NCBI GenBank assembly: GCA_964481775.1 | Contig: CAYZUX010000244.1 | Location: 1-8,519, forward strand | From: OLB16 sp964481775 | Lineage (GTDB): Bacteria; Hinthialibacterota; Hinthialibacteria; OLB16 | DNA: 8,519 bases | Direction: 5' to 3' | Part shown: one piece after another, positions 1 through 7,268 of the stretch | How positions within the stretch are numbered: position 1 is the stretch's first letter | How the letters are laid out: each line of letters begins with the position of its first letter | The notes under the pieces: model-generated | Database searches by the model: none | The model's input: the letters and a program-made list of their open reading frames with translations, nothing else | What the model was told of the DNA's origin: nothing | Position numbers and translations under genes: made by a program

Positions 1-162
1 CAATGGCTAAACAAAGAAGGGGGTGCGATAGAAACTCAATTCGGCTTTCACCTATTCCCATTCGTGACAAGGCTCTCGTATCCGGTGCTGAGATTCTTTG
101 ACCGCTGGGGGAAACCGCTGGGGCCGCTGATGCTCAACCAGGCAGTACGGGGAAAGAAGTGA
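1..162 (+). CDS. C-terminal fragment of an unrecognised protein (5' end outside window)
   Basis: The plus-strand frame starting at base 1 is open for 53 codons and stops at TGA 160-162. It has no start codon because it begins beyond the left edge. The visible tail reads like ordinary protein: an aromatic/hydrophobic stretch (FGFHLFPFVTRLSYPVLRFF), then DRWGKPLGPLMLNQAVRGKK, ending in a basic cluster. No family is recognised with confidence. The amphipathic, basic C-terminus would suit a methyltransferase-like or membrane-associated enzyme, but that is a guess. It lies 75 bases upstream of the antitoxin gene on the same strand. The openness of the frame and its protein-like composition are the only support; 53 open codons can occur by chance. 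Confidence 0.55.
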   Translation, partial: QWLNKEGGAIETQFGFHLFPFVTRLSYPVLRFFDRWGKPLGPLMLNQAVRGKK

Positions 163-228
163 TGGTGTGCAACCGGCAGGGAGACGTGGTAAACTGGGGG
201 GAAAGGCCATGGTGCTAAGTGTAAGGTG

Positions 229-233
229 GGAGG
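229..233 (+). promoter_or_regulatory. Shine-Dalgarno GGAGG for the antitoxin gene
   Basis: GGAGG lies 4 bases before ATG 238 and 10 bases before ATG 244. An in-frame GTG at 226 abuts this site and is therefore unlikely to be the start. The site supports 238 or 244 but does not decide between them. No convincing -35/-10 promoter was seen in the 163-225 gap upstream. Confidence 0.55.
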
Positions 234-237
234 TTTG

Positions 238-486
238 ATGCAAATGACTTTACAAGAAGAGCTCTTCAGTATTCTCCACTCGCTGCCTCATGAAAAGCAG
301 GAGGAGATCCTGTGTCATGCGCGGTCGATTGCTCAAACCACGAAGACTGTTCCTGCCAAACGGCGTCTTCGCGGTCTTTGTGCGGGTTTGGGTATGGATA
401 TCTCTGAAGATGAAATAGGGGAGTTACGCAAAGAGATGTGGGGGAATTTCCCTCGGGATTTGGATTCTCCTAAATCTCCGTCTTGA
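238..486 (+). CDS. VapB-like antitoxin, apparently without its toxin
   Basis: A small protein of 82 residues from ATG 238 (80 from ATG 244). The N-terminal third (TLQEELFSILHSLPHEKQEEIL) resembles the 'LP.EKQ.E' helices common in antitoxins of type II toxin-antitoxin systems. The C-terminal third, roughly residues 48-73, carries RGLCAGLGMDISEDEIGELR followed by KEMWGNFPRD. This closely resembles the 'GL..GLG.DIS.EDI.E.R.EMW.NFPRD' tail of small antitoxins usually encoded just before a PIN-domain (VapC) RNase. Such proteins bind and neutralise the toxin and commonly repress their own promoter. Here no PIN gene follows: the next gene, one base away, is on the opposite strand. It is therefore an orphan, a remnant, or an antitoxin acting on a toxin elsewhere. 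Family assignment rests on remembered motif resemblance. Confidence 0.75.
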   Translation: MQMTLQEELFSILHSLPHEKQEEILCHARSIAQTTKTVPAKRRLRGLCAGLGMDISEDEIGELRKEMWGNFPRDLDSPKSPS

Positions 487-487
487 C

Positions 488-2014
488 TCAATACCCCTCC
501 CAATCTTTGACCGCAGACACCCAGGTCGGATTCTGGAAGGCTCTAACCACCGTATCCCGCTGCATCGGGTTGCCCTTGCAGTTGAGACCAGGATTGAAGG
601 ACTCTGAGAGCCAGGCCACCCAGCCGAATTCATCCTGGAGGCTGCACTTGATTGTGGTGTCTCCAGTGTTGACATCTCCAGCTTCTTTTGTACTCACCCA
701 GAATGTCGGGGTGATTGGATTAAGGTCTTTGTCATAAAAACGTGCCACGGGGCTTTGGGAAGGAAACTGACGCCATGCAACCAGAATCTCATGGTTTGGT
801 CCAACCGCGACATCCATGGCACTCCCATCAGTGAAATCAGGAGCATCGATCAGGTCATCATCAACCTGAATTATCTGCTTTCGTGCCGTGTTCGGAGTCA
901 CTGCGTCAAGTACAGCCAAACATGGATGATATTTTCCATATTCGTCCAAACCTCGTACAGCAATTGATACACGACTGGCTCCAAACGCACTTATAGCACG
1001 CTCCGTTCCTCCTAATTCAAGGGAAATGATCCCTGAAGGGAGCGATACACCTTCCAGATAATCCCCGTAATCAATGACTATTTTACCATCGACATCGAAT
1101 GCTATGGCAGTGTTCTTCGCCGTCCGAACGACAATATATGGATATCCTCCGGAGATACTCTGCCTTGCCGGAGCGTCCCCTCCAATCCCTGGATACATAA
1201 AACTCGGTGTTCGTACAGAGTTTCCGTAATCACCCCATACGGTGATTACTATTACGCTTTTCCCTGGGCTCGGTATTCCAAACACAGATCCCGGATCGCC
1301 GCCAGTCATGTCCTCAGTGACTGTCACGACACCCCCACCCCCCAGTGCCAATATTCCGCAGGTCCGGCTGGCACCGGTGCCTGCAATACGTGCTGGATCG
1401 TTCGTGATATTGCCGATGGGAATTGATTGTCCGGGACGGACTGGCCCAAAACCAGATGGATCGTTGTTATATTGCCATAGATTCATTGAGCCATTCCCAT
1501 TTACGTACGCAGTAGCAGAGATCGTCTGTGGAGCCAATAAAACATCCAAATCCACCATTTGTTTGCTGGTCATGCTGAATGCAAACTCACTGGGACCTAT
1601 TGCATCACCCGCTACCTCCTGTCCAAATCCGCCCGTTTCCGGAGGCTGACTCATCGCCGCTTCGCTAACACGATCAGGAAAGCCTCCGCCTACCATAGAG
1701 CCATATTCCCCATCCACATATAACCCCCCAATATGGGCCAGTTGGATGTAATCTACTATCAGGCGTGCCACTCGCGGGCCACATGGGGTTTTCCCATCCA
1801 GGCCAAACAAATGAATATACTCCCCTCCGTTGGATGAACATGCAACATCAAAATTACTGAAACCATTCCCGTGTGCATCGAAATCAGGCCAGGGTTTGTA
1901 CTCCTCGGAGCGAGGTTTGATTCCAGCTTCCTCCAAGGAAACCTGCCCATACGCTTGTGGACATAGCATCAGGAAAGCACTCAAGACAACCGTGAAACAG
2001 CAGGATCGTGGCAT
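488..2014 (-). CDS. Secreted protein of unknown function, possible beta-propeller-like repeats
   Basis: The protein is 508 residues. The start at 2014 is chosen because GAGGT lies 7 bases upstream and because it opens directly with a signal peptide: MPRSCC, a hydrophobic core at about 7-18, then AYG|Q cleavage near residue 23. Starting at 2059 would add 15 residues ahead of the signal. The mature part is rich in Gly, Asp, Ser and Thr, typical of all-beta extracytoplasmic proteins. Two C-terminal segments look alike: 'MDVAVGPNHEILVAWRQF' (about 400-417) and 'CSLQDEFGWVAWLSES' (about 457-472), each followed by a strand like ARFYDKDL or VVRAFQNP. This resembles repeated blades of secreted beta-propellers, but the fold is inferred. 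No LPxTG, PEP-CTERM, dockerin, T9SS-type tail or C-terminal helix is visible, so it is probably released or periplasmic. Three of its six mature cysteines (C59, C78, C219) are in the first 220 residues. It is more A+T rich than the genes upstream. No known family is recognised. Confidence 0.85.
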   Translation of the reverse strand: MPRSCCFTVVLSAFLMLCPQAYGQVSLEEAGIKPRSEEYKPWPDFDAHGNGFSNFDVACSSNGGEYIHLFGLDGKTPCGPRVARLIVDYIQLAHIGGLYVDGEYGSMVGGGFPDRVSEAAMSQPPETGGFGQEVAGDAIGPSEFAFSMTSKQMVDLDVLLAPQTISATAYVNGNGSMNLWQYNNDPSGFGPVRPGQSIPIGNITNDPARIAGTGASRTCGILALGGGGVVTVTEDMTGGDPGSVFGIPSPGKSVIVITVWGDYGNSVRTPSFMYPGIGGDAPARQSISGGYPYIVVRTAKNTAIAFDVDGKIVIDYGDYLEGVSLPSGIISLELGGTERAISAFGASRVSIAVRGLDEYGKYHPCLAVLDAVTPNTARKQIIQVDDDLIDAPDFTDGSAMDVAVGPNHEILVAWRQFPSQSPVARFYDKDLNPITPTFWVSTKEAGDVNTGDTTIKCSLQDEFGWVAWLSESFNPGLNCKGNPMQRDTVVRAFQNPTWVSAVKDWEGY

Positions 2015-2021
2015 AACGGTT

Positions 2022-2026
2022 ACCTC
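2022..2026 (-). promoter_or_regulatory. Shine-Dalgarno GAGGT of the secreted-protein gene
   Basis: The complement of bases 2022-2026 reads GAGGT, 7 bases before the ATG at 2014-2012. It decides this start over the in-frame ATG at 2059 and fits the signal peptide that begins there. Confidence 0.7.
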
Positions 2027-2040
2027 GTTGTATGAAAATG

Positions 2041-2061
2041 GGGTGCGTGATAAGCACACCC
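2041..2061 (-). terminator. Hairpin between the giant gene and the secreted-protein gene (weak terminator or attenuator)
   Basis: Read as minus-strand RNA, GGGUGUG pairs with CGCACCC around a 7-base loop (CUUAUCA). That gives seven pairs, one of them G-U. The plus-strand version has a C-A mismatch in place of the wobble, so the structure favours leftward transcripts. It starts 8 bases after the giant gene's stop and is followed by CAUUUUCAUA, a short and imperfect U-run. This could be a leaky terminator, a 3'-end stabiliser, or structure ahead of the next gene's ribosome binding site. Confidence 0.4.
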
Positions 2062-2068
2062 TTCGAGA

Positions 2069-5000
2069 TCACGGATTCATCTTCAACAGACTGTCATAAT
2101 AAGTCCGGATGCGCTCCCTCCAGTGCGGGGAAACATCCTCGAGGTTCTGACGCAACAGCCGTGCGAGTGATTCAGGCTCCTCTTTGAGCGGAAGAGCGGG
2201 GGACTCCTCGACTACCGCCTCGGGAGCATCACCGGGGGCCGGCAGTGCCTTGCGTTTTTTCTTGAAACCCTGAGTGTGCATCGATTTTTCAGCATCGAGC
2301 AGCCGTTGCTCGATCTTGTTCTGTGTTTCGGTCACCTGCTCATTCAGGCGGTTCTGGTCGAGGTCCTTCTCTACATCCTGCATCATTTCGCCCACACCCT
2401 CGAGGCTGCCGGTGCGTCCTTTGGCCTCCTTGTAGCGTCTCTCCAGCTCCTCGAGTTGACGGCGGATATTCCGCTGCTGTTCCGCCATCTTCTTGAGCTG
2501 TTCGGAGGCGCTCCCCTGCTCCCCAGCCTCGCCCGGCTTATTCTGTTTTCCAGATTCGCTCCCCTGGCCCTGTTGCTCCTGCTTGCCGCTGGGATCGGGA
2601 AGACGCTGGTTCTTGTTGCCTTCCTGCATCTGCTCCTTGGCGCTTTGAGTCTGCTGGTTGAGCTGCTTCTGCTTCTGCAGCATATCTTTCAGCCCTCGGA
2701 AATAGCCCTCCAGGCCACCTCCGTTACCACTGGATTGGGACTGTGATTGCTCAAGGGAATCGAGCAGATCCTTGATCGCCAGGTTGACATGCCCCAGGGC
2801 CTGGTGGGAACGGTCGCTGACAATCACGGGGGGGGCTTCCTCCATCACACGCGTGTTCTCGCCCCAGTTCCGTGCCGCCTGGTCGAAACGTTTCACCACG
2901 GTGAAATCGGCGAAAGGATTTTTCTCAGCCACCTTTTTGAACTCGGCGGAAAGCCGGGCTGCCTCCTGGCGGAAAATGCCCATCTGACGTCCCAGGCGGC
3001 TCATGTTATCGGCATTCGGCCAGGCCCGCATGGGACGGTACCGCGAGGTGGTGACATCATTCGTTTCGCTGTTCTCGGAGAGCAGAAAGGCACGCTCCAG
3101 GATCTCTTTCATCTTGGCAATCTGCTCCTCCATATCTTTTCCACCACCACAACCGCCCAAGGCACTGGCCATCTGGTCGAGGTCCTTCTTGGCCCGGGAT
3201 TGACTCTTGCAGGCCTGGCTCAGTTGATTCTGCTGGAGCTTGGAAAGCGCCGATTGCTGCTTTTTCGAAACTGACTGAGCCGCCTGAGACTTGTTGAGCT
3301 CCTGCAGATTTTTGGTTATCGGGCTGTCCTGCTGCTTGGCCTCCTCCTCCAGGCGCTTGAGCTCCTCCAGCAGCGACTCGGTCTCACGGTTCAGCTGCTC
3401 CTGACGATCCGCGAGGAGCTTTTCCTCGGAGGGAGGCTGCTGCTCGGCTTTGTCCTGCTCGGAACCCTCTGCCTGTTGGGACTGTTCACCCTGTTGCTGC
3501 TGTGCGTCCTGTTGTTCTCCGGATTTCTGTTCAGCAGTGGATGCCTGCTTCTGTTCCCCCGTCTGGTCCTGCTTCTTTTCACCAGCTTGTCCGGATTGCT
3601 GATCCTCTGACTGATTTTCTCCCTGCTGGTCACCCTTGGCAGTCTGCTCCTGTTGTTCTTTCTCCTTGGCTGCCTGTTGGGCTTGATCCGATAATTCCTC
3701 GAGCTGTTCCTGAAGCCCCTTGGGGACTTCCTCCAAATCCTCGAGTTCCTCCAACCCGCTGTCCAGCTCCGCTTCATCGGTGGCGGAGGCGGGATCGCGC
3801 TGCTTCTGGAGTTCCTGGGTGGCCTTCTTGAGCTCCTCCTGCAACTGAGCCAGTTGCTCGGTCTGCTCCTTGAGATGCTCCGCCTCCTGCTCCAGCCACA
3901 TGTTCTTGAGCAGTTCGAGCTGGCGGTCCAGCTGCTTCTCGAACTCCGCCAGGTTGGTTTCTGTCTGCTCCATCTCCTCCGGACGCAGCTGTTCTTTCTC
4001 CAGAGCCCTTAGAGTCTCCTGCAATTCCTTGAGAACCTGCTTGGCCTCCTGCGAGAGCAGCTGATCCAGAAGTTCCTGGACTTGCTCGAATTTCTGCAGG
4101 GTCCTCAGGCTGATATCGTTCTCCTCCTCCAGCCGTTTCAGTGACTCCGCGAACTTCTCGGCCACATCCGCGATCTTTTTCTGGACATCTTCCTGGTGCT
4201 TGACTGTCTGCTCCAGTTTTTTCTGGGTCTCCCAGTTCCGTTCGCCGCGTTGCCGGCCCTTCTGATTACTCTGCAGGTCCTGGCGCATTTCACGGAACTG
4301 GCGCGAGATTTCCCGTTGGTCCTCGAGGAGTTCATTGAAATCATCGGTGGTCCTGGCCTTCATGGAGGCCTGTTCCTCGAGCGTTTCCTCAACTGTTGGG
4401 AACCGCGCGGTAAAGGTCTCGCTGCGTCCCACCTGGCCGGGATGATCCGGGCCACGCCAGTCAGTCACCTCGATCCAGTAAGAGGCCTGTTCTCCGGGCC
4501 ACAGATTCGCTGAGCTGAGATCAAGCAACGGTGAGAGCGTGACTGTGGTCGCGGAGGGAACAGCTCCCGCGGAGTCGAAAAGCCGTTGACGAATCTCTCC
4601 GCCACCGGTTCCATTCTCCAGGCGGTATACCAGAACTCCTTCGGACAAGGCGACATCATCCGCAGCCAGCGCCTGGAGAGGAATACGCAGGTCTTCTTTG
4701 AGAATGGTTTCGCGGCTGGGCGAGAGAATCTTCACGGAGGGAATTGCATCGGCATAGGCCAACAGTGGCAGATCCGGAACACGGGTGGTCTGGTTGAAGT
4801 GGTCGGTGAGCTCAAGACGGAGGATTGATTTTTTTGAGAGAACCAAAGAGGTCCCCAGGGTTCTGGGCTGACTGACATCCAGGGAAGTGGAAGACAGGCG
4901 AGAACCGGTCTCTGAAAGAATCTGAGCCACCGCCGAGGTGAGCAGGTTGTTGGTTTTCCATTTAAGGTGGAGTGTCGAGCCAGACATCGCTTCCACCCGC

Positions 5001-5941
5001 GCAGGTGCTGCCAGCGTCCGTTCAGGATGGTGGGTGTAGTCTGGGGGTACGACCACCACTTCGGAAGACTCAACCGCCGGCGGGTATACCGGGACAATCC
5101 GGCAGGGATTTGAACGCAGGGTGTCGGAAAGCAGCAGGACTTCCATCTCATGATCAATTCTCAGGTGAATGGTGGAAACAGGTTCATCATCACTGCTTTT
5201 CCCGCTCACCATCCCGGCAGTCTTCCAGAATCCCCCTGCATCCTTCACCAGGACTTCCAGGTATTCGCCAGCGGGGAGTTTTTCACTGCTGATGAGACTG
5301 ACCCGGGTTTCGCTGGTGGATGGAATGATCAGGTCGTGGTGGAGCGGAACCCCGATGGTTGAGGGGATCTGAATCTCCAACAGGTCAGAAAGCACCTGAT
5401 GCTGCCCCGGGTAAAAAGTCTTCTGTATGGCGCTTGCGGTTGGTCCGGGGGCCAGGAACCACAGAAGCGGGATGACAAGGCCCCCCGCTATGCCGGAAAT
5501 CACCAGCCAGCGCCGTGCCGACAGGGTCAGATTCATCCGGCTCCAGGCTGGATCGGGGAGTTCCTCGACTTCCCGGGACAGGGCTTGCATAAGACCTGTG
5601 GAATACCCGAGAGAACGAACCTCCTGTTGATGTGAGCGCAGGTAATCGAGCGTGGTCAGATCATTCCGGAACTCGGGGTTGCTGTCCTCCAGCAAACGGC
5701 ACAGACGATGGTAGGAGGCCAATGCCCACAAGGAATGGCCAACTTTCAGGATCAGCAGAATCAGCGTTGCTCCCAGACAGACAAGGGCAAAACCCCTCTG
5801 CCATCTGAAGGAGGTACCGGCAAATTCGAGGATGAAAAGCCCCAGGAGGCAGACACCCGCGCTGGTGACAAAGAGGAGAAGGAGGTCTACCAGACCCCAT
5901 CCCAGAAGACGGAAGCGTGTTTTTTGAACGTGACGGCTCAT
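2069..5941 (-). CDS. Large membrane-anchored coiled-coil protein, DUF4175-like
   Basis: The protein is 1290 residues. The ATG at 5941 is chosen because it overlaps the upstream TGA as ATGA and has AGGAAA upstream. Two hydrophobic segments lie at about 12-40 and 50-74, and a third at about 144-165. Next come beta-rich segments (about 185-515), including 'VVVPPDYTHHPERTL' and 'YWIEVTDWRG', reminiscent of the Ig-like modules in planctomycete-type DUF4175 proteins. From about 516 to 1230 it is mostly Glu/Gln/Lys/Leu heptad-like coiled coil. This is broken by a Gln/Glu/Gly/Lys low-complexity stretch at about 755-840, a GGCGGG patch at 929-934 and a second polar linker at 1108-1148. The C-terminus keeps features remembered for DUF4175: 'MAEQQRNIRRQLEEL', 'EQRLLDAEKSMHTQGFKKKR' and a last helix with 'RIRTYYDSLL'. 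Function is unknown in the family. A scaffold spanning the periplasm is inferred. The usual MoxR/BatA/DUF58 neighbours are absent here. Confidence 0.85.
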   Translation of the reverse strand: MSRHVQKTRFRLLGWGLVDLLLLFVTSAGVCLLGLFILEFAGTSFRWQRGFALVCLGATLILLILKVGHSLWALASYHRLCRLLEDSNPEFRNDLTTLDYLRSHQQEVRSLGYSTGLMQALSREVEELPDPAWSRMNLTLSARRWLVISGIAGGLVIPLLWFLAPGPTASAIQKTFYPGQHQVLSDLLEIQIPSTIGVPLHHDLIIPSTSETRVSLISSEKLPAGEYLEVLVKDAGGFWKTAGMVSGKSSDDEPVSTIHLRIDHEMEVLLLSDTLRSNPCRIVPVYPPAVESSEVVVVPPDYTHHPERTLAAPARVEAMSGSTLHLKWKTNNLLTSAVAQILSETGSRLSSTSLDVSQPRTLGTSLVLSKKSILRLELTDHFNQTTRVPDLPLLAYADAIPSVKILSPSRETILKEDLRIPLQALAADDVALSEGVLVYRLENGTGGGEIRQRLFDSAGAVPSATTVTLSPLLDLSSANLWPGEQASYWIEVTDWRGPDHPGQVGRSETFTARFPTVEETLEEQASMKARTTDDFNELLEDQREISRQFREMRQDLQSNQKGRQRGERNWETQKKLEQTVKHQEDVQKKIADVAEKFAESLKRLEEENDISLRTLQKFEQVQELLDQLLSQEAKQVLKELQETLRALEKEQLRPEEMEQTETNLAEFEKQLDRQLELLKNMWLEQEAEHLKEQTEQLAQLQEELKKATQELQKQRDPASATDEAELDSGLEELEDLEEVPKGLQEQLEELSDQAQQAAKEKEQQEQTAKGDQQGENQSEDQQSGQAGEKKQDQTGEQKQASTAEQKSGEQQDAQQQQGEQSQQAEGSEQDKAEQQPPSEEKLLADRQEQLNRETESLLEELKRLEEEAKQQDSPITKNLQELNKSQAAQSVSKKQQSALSKLQQNQLSQACKSQSRAKKDLDQMASALGGCGGGKDMEEQIAKMKEILERAFLLSENSETNDVTTSRYRPMRAWPNADNMSRLGRQMGIFRQEAARLSAEFKKVAEKNPFADFTVVKRFDQAARNWGENTRVMEEAPPVIVSDRSHQALGHVNLAIKDLLDSLEQSQSQSSGNGGGLEGYFRGLKDMLQKQKQLNQQTQSAKEQMQEGNKNQRLPDPSGKQEQQGQGSESGKQNKPGEAGEQGSASEQLKKMAEQQRNIRRQLEELERRYKEAKGRTGSLEGVGEMMQDVEKDLDQNRLNEQVTETQNKIEQRLLDAEKSMHTQGFKKKRKALPAPGDAPEAVVEESPALPLKEEPESLARLLRQNLEDVSPHWRERIRTYYDSLLKMNP
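3422..3679 (-). repeat. Gln/Glu/Lys-rich low-complexity coding segment of the giant gene
   Basis: Codons for residues about 755-840 give degenerate short units such as GEQK, GEQQ, AEQK and DQQGE. The DNA on the plus strand is correspondingly rich in CTGCTG/CTGTTG-like steps. No exact tandem unit is conserved, so this is degenerate low complexity and not a clean microsatellite. It probably encodes a flexible polar linker or polar zipper between two coiled-coil blocks. Confidence 0.6.
5938..5941 (-). other. ATGA stop/start overlap (translational coupling)
   Basis: On the minus strand the four bases read ATGA: ATG starts the giant membrane protein and TGA ends the metallopeptidase-like gene. 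AGGAAA at 5949-5954, inside the last codons of the peptidase gene, lies 7 bases upstream of the ATG as the likely ribosome binding site. Such overlaps usually mean both proteins come from one mRNA with coupled translation. Confidence 0.85.
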
Positions 5942-7203
5942 GGTTCTGTTTCCTGACTGACTAATTCCGTATCTGATGGATTTGAAACAATCCATAACGA
6001 AACTTCACGGCCTGGTCCTTGGGAGGTGGGAGGCAGTAGAACCGGGGTTCCTCCAAACATGCCAGCCGCTGCCGCCTTCTCCAGGGCAGCCCGGAATCCA
6101 TCGGCATCTTCTTCAGTATCCCAGATAGTTTTCCAGAAAAAAGCGGTCTCTCCTGAGCCACTCCGAACCAGGCAATAACGGTCACCGCCCCACCCGGCCG
6201 CGGCCTTCTCAGTAGCATGGGAGGACATGTGGTCAAGCAGCAGGGTACGGATGATGAATTCACCAGCCGTGTTATGCCAGGCGATGTTCCATCCCTCTCC
6301 CAGCCTCCGGAGTAATTCCGCCTCCCCCAGGATCACATCGACCGGTGGATCGGGTTCTTTATACAGCTTCTCCGGATGAAGAATCTGTTCGGTCGATTGG
6401 GGGGGATGTTGATAAACATGGTTGACCAGATCCCAATCCCCGAAATCAACCGGGTTAATCACTTCTTTGCTGTTGACAACGGTTCCATCCCTGATGTCGT
6501 GATTTGCTGCCAGTTCGAGAAGGAAGTTCTCCCCCGCCAGGTAGGGAAACAGCAGCATCCCCTGGAAGAGAGGAGGAGCGGCGGAAAGCGTGTCCTGATC
6601 CATGAACAGGCTCGCGGCGGCGGTGACCAGAAGGTTGGCCAGGCCCAGGTCCTTGGCATACAGCAGCATGGAAAGGGTCGCATCTCCCTCGACCAGAGCA
6701 AGCGCGGCCAGGGCACGATCATCATTGTCTTTCATTTCGAAGGGAAGTTTGAGGAGATCAAAGTGTTGATCAGTCAAGGCGTGAGTGAGCTCATGCTCAA
6801 GAATGATCTGGGTGAGTGCCACCTTGAGAGACAGGTCCCCCACCACCTGCATCTTCTTGGAGTGAGGGTCATACAGGCCGCCCACCTGTTCGGCCAGCAA
6901 TCCACTGTAAAACTTCTCCAGATCCAGGTCTTTCGGCGCCGCTCCCAGCAGGGCGAAGCTGTCGCGGATATTCCTCCAGTCTTCGGGTTGATACTGGCGG
7001 GCCAGTTCCCTGGCCAGAAGCATACTCAACTGCTCTTTCGATAACCGTTCAAAGGGAACCGGAGTCTTAAAAGAAAGACCTCTGACTGCCTCAGTCTTCT
7101 TGACCAGATCCTCATATCCATCTTCCCCAAGAGCGGAAGACAGGAAAACCACCAGAACCGTCAAGGTGATGGCAAATTGGCATGGCCAGGAATGGAATTT
7201 CAT
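5938..7203 (-). CDS. Secreted HExxH zinc-metallopeptidase-like protein
   Basis: The protein is 421 residues. The ATG at 7203 is chosen because AAGGAG sits 5 bases upstream and a signal peptide starts there: MKFHSW, a hydrophobic core at about 9-24, likely cleavage after SALG near residue 26. The longer frame to 7272 only translates a palindromic repeat. The core motif is HELTH at 137-141, with context 'ILEHELTHALTDQHFDL'. 'LVEGDAT' follows at 170-176, where Glu172 is a good candidate third zinc ligand (gluzincin-like: HExxH plus a downstream Glu). Further blocks that I recall from uncharacterised bacterial proteins of this kind are 'STEQILHPEKL' (270-280), 'GWGGDRY' (337-343) and 'WDTEEDADGF' (361-370). 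It should act in the periplasm or outside the cell; the substrate is unknown. All expected catalytic residues are present. It lies 74 bases after the regulator gene and overlaps the giant gene by 4 bases. Confidence 0.82.
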   Translation of the reverse strand: MKFHSWPCQFAITLTVLVVFLSSALGEDGYEDLVKKTEAVRGLSFKTPVPFERLSKEQLSMLLARELARQYQPEDWRNIRDSFALLGAAPKDLDLEKFYSGLLAEQVGGLYDPHSKKMQVVGDLSLKVALTQIILEHELTHALTDQHFDLLKLPFEMKDNDDRALAALALVEGDATLSMLLYAKDLGLANLLVTAAASLFMDQDTLSAAPPLFQGMLLFPYLAGENFLLELAANHDIRDGTVVNSKEVINPVDFGDWDLVNHVYQHPPQSTEQILHPEKLYKEPDPPVDVILGEAELLRRLGEGWNIAWHNTAGEFIIRTLLLDHMSSHATEKAAAGWGGDRYCLVRSGSGETAFFWKTIWDTEEDADGFRAALEKAAAAGMFGGTPVLLPPTSQGPGREVSLWIVSNPSDTELVSQETEP

Positions 7204-7208
7204 TGCAT

Positions 7209-7214
7209 CTCCTT
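7209..7214 (-). promoter_or_regulatory. Strong Shine-Dalgarno AAGGAG of the peptidase-like gene
   Basis: The complement of 7209-7214 reads AAGGAG, 5 bases before the ATG at 7203-7201. It fixes the start at the signal peptide, excluding the upstream ATG at 7272. Confidence 0.8.
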
Positions 7215-7228
7215 CTTTCGAGGTTTTA

Positions 7229-7268
7229 CCCACTCCCCCCTTCTGTAAGGAAGGGCTGGGATGGGGGG
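7229..7268. repeat. Palindromic intergenic element resembling a dispersed REP-like repeat
   Basis: CCCTTC (7238-7243) and GAAGGG (7250-7255) form a perfect 6-base inverted repeat around TGTAAG. Flanks rich in C on the left (CCACTCCCCC) and G on the right (GGGATGGGGGGG) can extend pairing imperfectly. Hairpins of the type 'CCCTTC-6 bases-GAAGGG' with a GGGCTGGGATGGGG flank resemble elements I recall from gaps in many unrelated bacterial genomes. Read through on the minus strand it gives the proline-rich 'PPHPSPSLQKGG', a typical spurious translation. It lies in the 74-base gap between the regulator and the peptidase gene and might affect transcript stability. There is no U-run, so it is not a standard terminator. 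Confidence 0.55.

Noticed and set aside
163..237. Promoter or operator ahead of the antitoxin
   Set aside because: No convincing -35/-10 pair or clear inverted repeat beyond the GGAGG ribosome binding site.
52..243. Minus-strand open frame of 63 codons at the left end
   Set aside because: Proline-rich, unlike a folded protein, and overlaps both the plus-strand coding tail and the antitoxin's ribosome binding site.
483..737. Plus-strand frame directly after the antitoxin, considered as its toxin
   Set aside because: It would need a TTG start and lacks the early DTN-type acidic motif of PIN toxins. It is antisense to the secreted-protein gene, which has a signal peptide and a good ribosome binding site.
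2276..3274. Two long plus-strand frames (156 and 175 codons) inside the giant gene
   Set aside because: Leu-rich mirror images of the Glu/Gln/Lys-rich coding strand; no own ribosome binding site or recognisable domain.
3422..3679. CRISPR or tandem-repeat array in the CTG-rich stretch
   Set aside because: The units are degenerate, unspaced and inside an uninterrupted reading frame; this is low-complexity coding sequence.
6376..7044. Plus-strand frame of 222 codons opposite the peptidase-like gene
   Set aside because: Antisense to a gene with a signal peptide, a strong ribosome binding site and an HExxH motif; no domain recognised.
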